Below are positions 49,385 to 58,551 of a stretch of DNA of 64,000 nt, piece by piece (position 1 is the first letter of the stretch; each line of letters begins with the position of its first letter). The stretch comes from Clostridiales bacterium (GTDB lineage Bacteria > Bacillota > Clostridia > Christensenellales > Pumilibacteraceae): positions 45,498-109,497 of the forward strand of contig JAIEBI010000020.1 in assembly GCA_029070965.1 (NCBI GenBank), read 5' to 3'. A program made the position numbers and the translations under genes. The notes beneath the pieces were generated by a model. It searched no databases. It saw nothing but the letters and a program-made list of their open reading frames with translations, and had not been told where the DNA came from.

Positions 49385-50430
49385 AGCAGCCACCCCTCTC
49401 GATCGGGATCGTCGCTGTACCACTTGGGCGGCGGCAGTCCTTTAAACTTGCGCCCTACTATCCATTTAATATTAAAGGTGTGCAAAAACGGCAGAGCTTC
49501 GTAGTAATCGTCGCCGACCTCGTCGGCAGATGCCTTTAACAAAAACTTTTTGTAATTGGTTAAATCGGAATAATCGGACAGATTTATCTTTTCGCGGTAG
49601 TCGACAAAGCGTATAAGCACGATCGGACCTACAAACAATATTGCCGCCGCTACGTAGATGACGCCCAAAAAGTCGTTCACGCCCGATCCTATCCATATGC
49701 CGAGCGACCCGCCGACCGAAGCGCCCAACCACATTCCGCACCATATTGCTTTGAAAATAATAGGCATGCCTCTTACAAATATCAAAACTATTAGTCCGAT
49801 CAACGCCATAAAGAACATCATAATCAGCATATAGTTTCCGGTGAGCGCGCCAAACAGTATTGCGGAAAGCAACAGCGGCAGTATGGAAAGCGCAAAAGTC
49901 AATACTTTTAAGGTATAGTGCGTTGATGAATACACGCCCTCGTCTTCCCTTGCGGCAAACATTTGCGATATATTTTTAGCCGTTTCTTTTGTTACAAGCG
50001 GCAAGTGTATGTTTATAGGTTTACCGCCGGCGGCTTTTTTCATTGCCGCTTTAAACAGCTCGCGCTCGCGCACGTACGTGCCGCGGTCGAAAAATACGGC
50101 GTCCTTTTCGAAGTGCATTGGCATATCCTTTATTTTGGTCAGCCGTACTGTATGCTTGGATAAATACTTAACCTTTATATATCCCATTTGCGCCCAGTGC
50201 GTAATTAACGCGGAGGTCAGCCTGCGCGGATAAGTCTTTCCGATAAATATGCGCTGAACGTCGAGCGGCGAAAATCCTTTGGGCATTTTTGTAATCGTTT
50301 CTTTTTTTACGTTACGCTTTGCCCGCAGTCCGAAAATGAGCGCAAGCAAAAGTATAACCCCGACGCAGCCGTATATGCCTGCGGCAAAACCTTGGTATAT
50401 TATTGAATTGTTGCTCGACAAAAATGCCAT
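49381..50430 (-). CDS. DUF2207-like membrane protein (paralogue 2)
   Basis: FSPLDVQRIFIGKTYPRRLTSALITHWAQMGYIKVKYL; 4-nt overlap with the downstream paralogue. Confidence 0.6.
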   Translation of the reverse strand: MAFLSSNNSIIYQGFAAGIYGCVGVILLLALIFGLRAKRNVKKETITKMPKGFSPLDVQRIFIGKTYPRRLTSALITHWAQMGYIKVKYLSKHTVRLTKIKDMPMHFEKDAVFFDRGTYVRERELFKAAMKKAAGGKPINIHLPLVTKETAKNISQMFAAREDEGVYSSTHYTLKVLTFALSILPLLLSAILFGALTGNYMLIMMFFMALIGLIVLIFVRGMPIIFKAIWCGMWLGASVGGSLGIWIGSGVNDFLGVIYVAAAILFVGPIVLIRFVDYREKINLSDYSDLTNYKKFLLKASADEVGDDYYEALPFLHTFNIKWIVGRKFKGLPPPKWYSDDPDREGWLL

Positions 50431-50506
50431 AACAGATTTTGCGTTTCCTTTTTTGTCTTTTTTTGCGTGCGCACCTTACCGCACCGTCCAAAATGATATA
50501 ATCATC

Positions 50507-50643
50507 CGAGGAGTAAATTTGCCCGCTTGCGGGAGCAAATTTGCGACGACAACAAATTTGGTGTAATACCACGCAGCTTGCTGCGAAAAGTGTGCGAAGC
50601 ACGCGAATCCGGAGCTTGCTCCTGAGTATTATACCAAATTTAT
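50507..50643 (+). repeat. Structured dispersed repeat family 1, copy C
   Basis: CGAGGAGTAAATTTGCCCGCTTGCGGGAGCAAATTTGCGACGACAACAAATTTGGTGTAATAC..GTATTATACCAAATTT. Confidence 0.85.
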
Positions 50644-50755
50644 TATACAACATTGTTCTTTTCCAGTCAAATCGTAATTTTATTCAAAATTGCCGTTCAT
50701 GGCTTGTCCACAAAATGATTTTAACGTCGCGTGGAACATATAAAAATCTTGATTT

Positions 50756-50774
50756 ACTAAACCGACGGTTTAGT
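50756..50774. repeat. Palindrome ACTAAACCGACGGTTTAGT, copy 1
   Basis: Same palindrome recurs at 61641, 61997 and 62262. Confidence 0.7.
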
Positions 50775-50933
50775 CAAGCGCGAGAGTATCGGAAAACATG
50801 CGTTCGCCGACTACCGCGCCGAATAGAAACGCCATGATTTTTTGCTCTGCAACATTTTTGTCCATCAGGATTTTTGCCGCAAATTTTACGCAACAAAAAA
50901 TCGCCGCTGCAAACGGCGATTTCGTTTATAATA

Positions 50934-51188
50934 TTATTTGTCGCTCGGCTCTTGCGGGTCGCTTACGGTATCGGTTCCTTCCAATTCGCCAGATTGCTCG
51001 GCGTTCGGTTGGACGGTGTCGGTATTTTCAGATTGCTCGTCCTTTTTTTGTTCATCAGGTTTCTTTTTTCCGCTGAAAATAACGTATACGGCAAGCGCGC
51101 CGAATATGGCAAGTAAAAACAACAAACCTATCACGTAATACCATGGATTGGACGGATCGTTAAAAGCATTGGATAAATATTGAAGCAT
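50934..51188 (-). CDS. Small single-TM acidic protein
   Basis: WYYVIGLLFLLAIFGALAVYVIF then Glu/Asp/Gln-rich tail. Confidence 0.55.
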   Translation of the reverse strand: MLQYLSNAFNDPSNPWYYVIGLLFLLAIFGALAVYVIFSGKKKPDEQKKDEQSENTDTVQPNAEQSGELEGTDTVSDPQEPSDK

Positions 51189-51405
51189 GGTTAATAACCC
51201 TCTCTTTTGTTAGATTATACTAAATTTCGCCGATTGTGTCAAGTTTCATACGTTATTTGGCGCTCTTATTCGGAAAAATTGCGACTTTCGATTTGATTTT
51301 TCCGCGATTTTTCGAAAATTATTTGTTAAAATTCTGAATAAAACCGCCAAATGATGTTTATTTTATAACAATGTTGTAGCGCCTGAGTTATAGGTCAATT
51401 CCGAA

Positions 51406-51900
51406 TTAACTAAACATTTCCCTTTGTGCCGTTCTATTAATATCGCGCTCTTTAATTACGTTTTTCTTTTCGTAGTTCTTTTTACCCTTGGCAAGAGCTA
51501 TCTCTACCTTGACGAATCGACCTTTCATATACATTTTAACGGGGACTATTGTAAAGCCTTTTTCCGCCGCCTTGGACGCCAGTCGTTGTATTTGGGTCTT
51601 ATGCAGCAGCAGTCTGCGCGTTCTTGTGGGGTCGGGAGCAAATGCGCCCACGTTCTTATACGGCGTTATTCGGCAGTTTTTGAGCTCGAGATTGCCATTT
51701 TCCATAAAGCAAAAGCTGTCGCGCAGCGATACGTCGCCCGCCTTTACCGACTTTACCTCCGAACCCTCCAACGCTATACCCGCCTCGAAGGTTTCCACAA
51801 AAAAGTAATCAAACGCCGCTTTCTTATTTATCGCCACCGTTTTTATCGCGGTTTTAGGCTCGGTTTTTTTAGTATTCTTTCTTTCTACCTTGCTTTTCAT
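51406..51900 (-). CDS. smpB: SsrA-binding protein SmpB
   Basis: NKKAAFDYFFVETFEAGIALEGSEVKSVKAG..KKNYEKK. Confidence 0.97.
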   Translation of the reverse strand: MKSKVERKNTKKTEPKTAIKTVAINKKAAFDYFFVETFEAGIALEGSEVKSVKAGDVSLRDSFCFMENGNLELKNCRITPYKNVGAFAPDPTRTRRLLLHKTQIQRLASKAAEKGFTIVPVKMYMKGRFVKVEIALAKGKKNYEKKNVIKERDINRTAQREMFS

Positions 51901-51901
51901 A

Positions 51902-53236
51902 CTATTTCCCCACGCAAAAACGTTCGAAAACGGTTGATATTATGCTTTCGTCGGCCTGCTCGCCGTACAGCTCGGCTATTGCCGAATACGCTTCGTACAA
52001 CAACGCCGCCACAATTTCCAGTCCCTCCGCCTTTTTGGCCTCGTTTTTGACCGCTTTAAGGCTATCCAAACACCGCGCCACGCAATCGTACTGGCGGTGG
52101 TTGCAAACCGACCCGAAATCCTTGGGGCAAAGGTCATACAGCTTTTGTTTGAGCGCCGTAATGTTTATATTCTTTTGCGCGCTGATACGGATTGATTGCC
52201 CTTCTAATGCCGAATTATAGTCTTTTCCGACTTCTTTTTGGTCGTCGCACTTGTTTTTTACCGTTACAAACCGCGAAAACGCGCTTTTGTCTACATCTAC
52301 TTGCCTGTCGTCGGTCACCAAAACCACCGCGTCTGCGTCTTTTGCCGCGGCAAGTGCGCGCTCTATGCCTATCTTTTCCACCTGATCGTCGGTGTCGGTG
52401 TTGAGTCCCGCCGTGTCCGTTACGGTAAATTTGCGGCCGTTATACACGTAATCGCCGTCTATGGTGTCGCGCGTCGTGCCGGCAATGGGGGTAACAATGG
52501 CGCGGTCGCTGCCCACAAGCGCGTTTAGAAGGGTCGATTTACCGGCGTTGGGCGCACCTATAAGCGCTACCTTAAAGCCGTCGTTTATTATTTTTCCACC
52601 TGCAAAGCCTGCGATTTCCTTTTCCAGCATAGCCGCCGCGCTATCCGCCGCCGCCAAAACGGAGCTTACGGCCGCGCCGTCCACCTCGTTTTGCTCCATT
52701 TCGTCGCTGTAATGCAGCACCGCCTCTATCGAGCTCAGCGCAGTTTTAAGTAATTGTTGAACTTGTTCGAGCGATTTGAACCCGCCGAAGTACCGCTTGT
52801 TGCCGTAATCGAGCTGTTCGGGCGTTTGCGCGTCTATAATGTCCGCCAAAGCCTCGCACTGCATCAAATCGAGCTTGCCGTTTAAAAATGCGCGCTTGGT
52901 AAATTCGCCGCGTTCGGCAAGCCTCGCACCGTTATTTAATAACGTTTTTATAATAATATCGCAAATCACGGGGTTGCCGTGCGGAAAAAGCTCCACAATA
53001 TCCTCGCCGGTATACGACTTAGGCGCTTTGTACGCCACCGCCATAAGGCTTTCGGTAAAATCCCCGCTTTTAAACTTATTAACGCACAACCTTCCCACTT
53101 TGAGCGGCTTTTCCAAAAACGCGCTCAAAAGCTCGGTACAGCCTTTGCCGCTCACCCGTATTATCGCCACCGCCGACTTGCCGTTAGGCGTCGCAAGCGC
53201 GGTTATAATGTCGTTGTTATTGTTTAAAGCGTTCAT
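51902..53236 (-). CDS. mnmE: tRNA modification GTPase MnmE
   Basis: GAPNAGKSTLLNALVGSDRAIVTPIAGTTRDTIDG; C-term FCVGK. Confidence 0.97.
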   Translation of the reverse strand: MNALNNNNDIITALATPNGKSAVAIIRVSGKGCTELLSAFLEKPLKVGRLCVNKFKSGDFTESLMAVAYKAPKSYTGEDIVELFPHGNPVICDIIIKTLLNNGARLAERGEFTKRAFLNGKLDLMQCEALADIIDAQTPEQLDYGNKRYFGGFKSLEQVQQLLKTALSSIEAVLHYSDEMEQNEVDGAAVSSVLAAADSAAAMLEKEIAGFAGGKIINDGFKVALIGAPNAGKSTLLNALVGSDRAIVTPIAGTTRDTIDGDYVYNGRKFTVTDTAGLNTDTDDQVEKIGIERALAAAKDADAVVLVTDDRQVDVDKSAFSRFVTVKNKCDDQKEVGKDYNSALEGQSIRISAQKNINITALKQKLYDLCPKDFGSVCNHRQYDCVARCLDSLKAVKNEAKKAEGLEIVAALLYEAYSAIAELYGEQADESIISTVFERFCVGK

Positions 53237-53523
53237 AATTTATAATAACTTTGTGGAAAAGTGTGGTTTTTGTTATGATTTTAATCTATTTTTTGTCGTT
53301 AATTTTTCCTATTTGGAGTTTTGCACGTTGTTTTACACACAGATATGTTCACAGCTATGCACGGTTATGAGCATTTTTGTGCACATATTTAATGATAAAC
53401 TTCTCTACCTTTTGTCCGTCTTTTTTCTATCTTCTACCATATCTTGTATGAAGGACGAGTTATGCACATTTATTGCTCACCTACTATATATAACTACTAA
53501 TAAATAATATATAAACTCAACAA

Positions 53524-54165
53524 CTACAACTTGTCGTAGACGAATACTCGTCTTTTTATATCAGTGTTCAAAAGTGTATAATCTTTTGTTTCGGAAAGCC
53601 GTATTTTCAGCTTCGATTCGGTAGAACTTAATGCCGGATTGTCATTTTGAGTTTTGTACAAAACTATCTTTCCGCCTTTTTTAGCGAGCGGCGCGCAGTA
53701 CGACAGGGTTTTATCAACGTCGGACACCGCTCTCGCGCTTACCGTATCGAATAATTCGCCCTGTTTTGCCAAGTCTTCCGCCCGCGAATGGACGGCTGAT
53801 ATATTGTTAAGCCGCAATTCTTTGACGCAGCGGTTGATTAAAGTCAGCTTTTTACCCACACTGTCCAGCCCGACAAAGTCCAAGCCTGTGGCAATGGCGA
53901 GCGGAAGGCAGGGAAACCCGCCGCCGCAGCCGACGTCGCAACACCGCCCGACAAAGTATTTGTACGGATAAATACTGTCCAAATAGTGTTTTATATATAC
54001 GTCGCTTTCGGTGCGGATTGCCGAAATGTTTATTACCGAATTGACCTCGAAATACAGCTTTGTCAGCGCTTCAAACTTATTTATAAGCCCGCCGTCATCA
54101 AAGTTTTGGAGCAAAAAGTCGGTAAACAGTTGTTTTCCGTCCGTTTTAACGATGTCATTCATCAT
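53524..54165 (-). CDS. rsmG: 16S rRNA (guanine-N7) methyltransferase RsmG
   Basis: HYLDSIYPYKYF..DVGCGGGFPCLPLAI. Confidence 0.95.
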   Translation of the reverse strand: MMNDIVKTDGKQLFTDFLLQNFDDGGLINKFEALTKLYFEVNSVINISAIRTESDVYIKHYLDSIYPYKYFVGRCCDVGCGGGFPCLPLAIATGLDFVGLDSVGKKLTLINRCVKELRLNNISAVHSRAEDLAKQGELFDTVSARAVSDVDKTLSYCAPLAKKGGKIVLYKTQNDNPALSSTESKLKIRLSETKDYTLLNTDIKRRVFVYDKL

Positions 54166-55019
54166 TTGTTACCGTCGTTTATATAAAGAATGCCGAGCGT
54201 GCTCTTTCCGCAATGGCTGGTGATAGTGGAGCCGGCAATCGTTTCGATGACGTTTTCGGGCTTAAAGCCGTAGTCGATAAGCCTTTTGCGCACAATGTCC
54301 ACGGCCTCGCGGTCGGCGTGCGTGTGCGTAATAAATACGCGCGTCATGTCCGGAGTGTCGTATTTGCTAAGCGTGCAGTCCACGTATTTGAGCAGGTTTT
54401 TGTTAAAACTTCCCAAAAATTTGCGCGCTACCGTGATTTTTCCGTTGATTAGCTGGAGCGAAGGCTTGATTGAGAATGCCTTTCCGAAAAACGCCGACAG
54501 TCCGCTGCAACGCCCGCCCTTATACAAAAATTCGAGCGTATTTATAATAAACGACGCTTGAACGCTCGATTTTCGCTTTTCTATCGTTTCCGCAATCGTT
54601 TGGGCGTCTTGTCCGCTGTCTCTGAGGTCGGCAGCCGCGAGCGCTAAAAGGCCGGTGCCAGACGACAGCGATTTGCCGTCTATTACGTAAACGTCGGATA
54701 GCCGCGCCGCCGCCTCGTTAGCATAGTTGTACGTCGAAGATATCTCCGACGAAATAGCTATATGCACCACTGCCATGCCCTGATCGGTAAAAGACTTAAA
54801 ATATTCGTAAAAGTCCTCTATGGAACGTGCCGCGGTTGTGGGGAGCTTGCCGGTCTTTTCGTAATAATCGAATATCATCGGCGTTTTAATGTCAACATCG
54901 TCCAAATACTGGTCGTCGCCGAGCATTACGTACAGCGAAAATTCGCCTATATCGCGCATTTTAAACAGATCGTTAAGGTCTGATGCGCTGTCCGTCGTTA
55001 TTTTTACGGGCTTGTTCAA
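54162..55019 (-). CDS. DegV family protein
   Basis: KITTDSASDLN, PTTAARSIEDF, HIAISSEISSTYNYA. Confidence 0.88.
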   Translation of the reverse strand: MNKPVKITTDSASDLNDLFKMRDIGEFSLYVMLGDDQYLDDVDIKTPMIFDYYEKTGKLPTTAARSIEDFYEYFKSFTDQGMAVVHIAISSEISSTYNYANEAAARLSDVYVIDGKSLSSGTGLLALAAADLRDSGQDAQTIAETIEKRKSSVQASFIINTLEFLYKGGRCSGLSAFFGKAFSIKPSLQLINGKITVARKFLGSFNKNLLKYVDCTLSKYDTPDMTRVFITHTHADREAVDIVRKRLIDYGFKPENVIETIAGSTITSHCGKSTLGILYINDGNK

Positions 55020-55043
55020 GATATCACCACCGTTAGTTATATA

Positions 55044-55709
55044 TTAATATACAACTGATAACACTTTGTATTTGATTTTAGAGAGCGGTTGGGTGCCGTA
55101 GTGTCTGGAATCGCGGGAAACGTTGCGGTTGTCGCCCAAAAAGAAAACGTTTCCGTCGGGTATCATAATCGTAGATTTGATGACTCTATCGTAAGTATCC
55201 GAATCGAGCGTATTATCAATAATGTAGTTTGTAAGGTCGGGGTCGTACCGCATAATTATGTTATTATAATAATATTTGTCGTTAAAGTTCATATAAGCAA
55301 ACTTCATCGGCTCTTTAATATACGGTTCGTTTACCTTTTTAAATTGGTTTTCGCCCTTTTTGCAAATATATAAGTCCACGTAACGACTGTCGGCGTTGTG
55401 CATAAAAATCAGTTTATCGCCGGACAAGCCGATTACGCGTTTTACAATGTCATGGCTTTCTTTGGCTTTGTCGTCGGAAACGTCTATTATTACGATATCG
55501 CCGCGGTTAATTGTGTTACATTTGCGTTGCGCAAGGCAATACTGCTTGTCGAAAATTGTATTTTCCATGCTATCGCCTTCTATGGGAACAAACGAAAAGA
55601 AATAGAAAAATATCAAAACCGCAAGCAGGATAAAAATAACAATCAATGTCAAAACGTATGACTGTTTCTTTTTGGTAAACAGCAGTTCGCCGGTGCCGAT
55701 AAAGTTCAT
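55044..55709 (-). CDS. lepB: Signal peptidase I
   Basis: PIEGDSMENTI, RGDIVIIDV, KRVIGLSGD, FFLGDNRNVSRDSRHYG. Confidence 0.92.
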   Translation of the reverse strand: MNFIGTGELLFTKKKQSYVLTLIVIFILLAVLIFFYFFSFVPIEGDSMENTIFDKQYCLAQRKCNTINRGDIVIIDVSDDKAKESHDIVKRVIGLSGDKLIFMHNADSRYVDLYICKKGENQFKKVNEPYIKEPMKFAYMNFNDKYYYNNIIMRYDPDLTNYIIDNTLDSDTYDRVIKSTIMIPDGNVFFLGDNRNVSRDSRHYGTQPLSKIKYKVLSVVY

Positions 55710-55713
55710 AATT

Positions 55714-57291
55714 TTATACCCAAATCACCGAGCCCAATACAAATTGTTTATCCGAAGTAAATTCCAATACCAATATTTGCGACCAGTCCGAAAGCATACC
55801 CGCCGCGCCCTTAAAGTTCATATGCGAAAGCGAGAATTTGTGCCAATCGCTATCGTTCTTTATATCGACTGTACATTCGTACTTGTTTGTATCGTTGCTG
55901 ACCGAAACCGTTACCGTTTGCGGTTCGCCGCACAGCATCAGCTGCAAGAGTGTGTCCGGTCCGACGCTGAACAACGGATCGCCCAGCTTGAACGTCAACA
56001 GCGACCCGCTCTTGCTGGTTACGCCGTCTATATCGTACAATCCTTTTATTGTCATAACCGCACTGCCGTCGCGCGTTGTCCAGCAGTCCTCGCCCATACT
56101 GCCATCGTAAATCTTTCTATGGCTTACTCCCGGTCTTGCCTGCACCCCGATTGATTTGGGAATTATGCCGAGCAAGTTTGACGAACGGATTGTTTTATTG
56201 TCGTAAATTACGTTAGCAAAGGCGTAAATGGGCTTATTATCTTGGCAAACGTTGATTTTTGCCATGTAATTATCCTTGCCTAAGCTTATAATCGGTATGC
56301 TCATCCAGTTGCGGTACGGCGCGTCTTCTATGCAAAACGATACAAACAGTTTTACTTGTACGTTGCGCTCGTCCACAGGATTGTCTATCGCTATGTTGAT
56401 ATATAAGTTTTTATCGGAGTTGGACGGCGAAATTTGCGGTATAGGCTCGCACGCAACGTTGTTCGCACGGTCGTCGAAAAACTCCAAAAGATTGTCGTAT
56501 GCCGCTTTAATTCCGCCGGTTAAGGCACGTTCCACAATGCGGAAATGCTTTAACGAAGCAGTGTTTTTGGCAAGCTCCGCCATATCGTCAAGCGAGCCGT
56601 CATAGTCGTTGGACGATATAGCCATAAACATAGGAATTTCGCAAATAGGCGCGTATGCGCTGTTATCCAGCGACGCGCGGTAGTTTATCAGCGAATTGCC
56701 CTCGCCCACAACGTTGGGGATAATATTAAGCAGCGTTGCGCACGCCGTAAGCCCGTCGTGAAACGCCGCCAGCTTGTATACAGTGCAGCCTCCTAATCCT
56801 TCGCCGAGCGCAAAAATATGTGTTTCGCCGTAAATCTCCTGCAACAGCTTGATTGCCCGACGCGAAATGCACGTCCAAATATACCAGTTACTGGTCGAAT
56901 CCTCGGGAATGGAAAATTCCTCCACGCCGTCAAGGTTGCAAGCGGCAAGCGATTTAGGGTAAAGCGTATACCTTTCGCGGTCGGATTTGCCCAAATAATC
57001 CAAAACAGCCACCGAATATCCGTATTCGTGCAGCTTTGCAAGCAATTCCTCGTTCGGCTTTGCGGTTTTATCCGCAAGGTACAGCACCACGCCCTTAGCA
57101 TCCTCGCGCTCGTAAATCTTAATGTATGCGCGCGTCCGTCCGTCCACGGTAGTATAACCGTCAAAATAATACGCTTTGACGGTATAGCCGTTTTCGACTT
57201 TCTGGGAAAGTGCCGACTTATTGAGCGGAAGCGCCAAAACGTCGTAGTTTTTCCATAGATTGATAGGGCTTGTAATATCCACGGGACACAC
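55714..57291 (-). CDS. Alpha/beta-hydrolase-like protein with C-terminal beta-rich region
   Basis: GVVLYLADKTAKPNEELLAKLHEYGYSVAVLDYLG..ALGEGLGGCTVYKLA. Confidence 0.55.
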   Translation of the reverse strand: MCPVDITSPINLWKNYDVLALPLNKSALSQKVENGYTVKAYYFDGYTTVDGRTRAYIKIYEREDAKGVVLYLADKTAKPNEELLAKLHEYGYSVAVLDYLGKSDRERYTLYPKSLAACNLDGVEEFSIPEDSTSNWYIWTCISRRAIKLLQEIYGETHIFALGEGLGGCTVYKLAAFHDGLTACATLLNIIPNVVGEGNSLINYRASLDNSAYAPICEIPMFMAISSNDYDGSLDDMAELAKNTASLKHFRIVERALTGGIKAAYDNLLEFFDDRANNVACEPIPQISPSNSDKNLYINIAIDNPVDERNVQVKLFVSFCIEDAPYRNWMSIPIISLGKDNYMAKINVCQDNKPIYAFANVIYDNKTIRSSNLLGIIPKSIGVQARPGVSHRKIYDGSMGEDCWTTRDGSAVMTIKGLYDIDGVTSKSGSLLTFKLGDPLFSVGPDTLLQLMLCGEPQTVTVSVSNDTNKYECTVDIKNDSDWHKFSLSHMNFKGAAGMLSDWSQILVLEFTSDKQFVLGSVIWV

Positions 57292-57417
57292 TCCAAGATA
57301 ATACTGTCCTCTATTATATACCTTACGGTCCGATTTGTCAAGTATAGACGTGTATTACCGCGACATATATATTTTGTTGAATTTTTTGCATAGCGCTAAT
57401 GTAATTTTTCTATTTGC

Positions 57418-57446
57418 TTGACAATATTTCGCGATACGTATATAAT
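57418..57446 (+). promoter_or_regulatory. Sigma70-type promoter of parB
   Basis: TTGACA-17 nt-TATAAT. Confidence 0.75.
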
Positions 57447-57481
57447 ATTGCTAATACAAAACATACACGGAGGTCATAACT

Positions 57482-58363
57482 ATGGCACCAATCAGAAAAG
57501 GCGGACTTGGCCGCGGCTTGGGAGCACTGCTCAGCGATATAGAAGAAGAATCGGTTATCAACTCGACCGAAACGTCGGAAATGTTGCTGTCCAATATCGA
57601 GCCGAACGTCGATCAGCCCCGCAAACAGTTTAACGACGACGCGCTTGCCGCGCTGGTGGAAAGCATTAAAACTCACGGCGTAATTACGCCGCTTATCGTC
57701 ACACCTAAGCCGGACGGCAAATATATGATTATTGCCGGCGAACGCCGCTACCGTGCCGCTACAGCCGCAGGACTCGTGTCCGTGCCGGTATGCGTACGCG
57801 AATGCACGCAAGTCCAAATAGACGAGCTGTCCTTGATAGAAAACATTCAGCGCGAGGACTTAAACCCTATGGAAGTAGCCCGCGCTATCAAAAAATTGAT
57901 GGACGACTATGGCTATACGCAGGAAGAAGCTGCGGAGCGCATTGGCAAAGCCCGCCCGACGGTAGCCAACCTGCTTCGCCTTATGGACTTGACGGAAGCC
58001 GTACAAAAAATGGTAGAAAGCGGCCAGCTTTCGGCAGGACATGCCCGCTGCCTTGTCACCGTTGCGGATAGCGATTTGCAGTGGGAGCTTGCGCAAAAGG
58101 CTCGCGGCGACAGAATGAGCGTGCGCGACTTTGAAAAACTGGTTAAAAACACCTTAAATCCCAAAAAGAAGCCCGACGCAAGCAAACAAAGCCTTGAATT
58201 GCGCGATATGGTAGTGCGCATGCAACGCACCTTCGGCACAAAGGTATCACTTTTGGGCAATGATAATAAGGGACGCATATTCATCGACTACTACACCCCC
58301 GACGATTTAAGCCGAATTGAGAGCATGCTCAGCTATTTGGAAAGCAATTACAATAAGGATTAA
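57482..58363 (+). CDS. parB: Chromosome partitioning protein ParB/Spo0J
   Basis: LGRGLGALLSD..QPRKQF..YMIIAGERRYRAA..LSLIENIQREDLNPMEVA. Confidence 0.96.
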   Translation: MAPIRKGGLGRGLGALLSDIEEESVINSTETSEMLLSNIEPNVDQPRKQFNDDALAALVESIKTHGVITPLIVTPKPDGKYMIIAGERRYRAATAAGLVSVPVCVRECTQVQIDELSLIENIQREDLNPMEVARAIKKLMDDYGYTQEEAAERIGKARPTVANLLRLMDLTEAVQKMVESGQLSAGHARCLVTVADSDLQWELAQKARGDRMSVRDFEKLVKNTLNPKKKPDASKQSLELRDMVVRMQRTFGTKVSLLGNDNKGRIFIDYYTPDDLSRIESMLSYLESNYNKD

Positions 58364-58379
58364 TGTTCCACGTGAAACA
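58364..58379. promoter_or_regulatory. parS site 1 (TGTTCCACGTGAAACA)
   Basis: Matches parS consensus TGTTNCACGTGAAACA. Confidence 0.93.
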
Positions 58380-58403
58380 ATTTTAAATCACAGGAAAGGT
58401 AAT

Positions 58404-58419
58404 TGTTTCACGTGAAACA
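58404..58419. promoter_or_regulatory. parS site 2 (TGTTTCACGTGAAACA)
   Basis: Perfect parS palindrome. Confidence 0.95.
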
Positions 58420-58440
58420 ATCAAAATAGCAATAAAATAA

Positions 58441-58456
58441 TGTTCCATGTGAAACA
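58441..58456. promoter_or_regulatory. parS-like site 3 (TGTTCCATGTGAAACA)
   Basis: One mismatch from consensus. Confidence 0.8.
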
Positions 58457-58489
58457 AATTCGTAATATGAAATAACCTATTATTTATGC

Positions 58490-58518
58490 AAATACGCCGC
58501 TATATTAGCGGCGTATTT
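58490..58518. terminator. Bidirectional terminator after parB
   Basis: AAATACGCCGC-tatatta-GCGGCGTATTTT. Confidence 0.75.
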
Positions 58519-58551
58519 TAATTTAGTGGTTATTTCATATTATTATAATCG

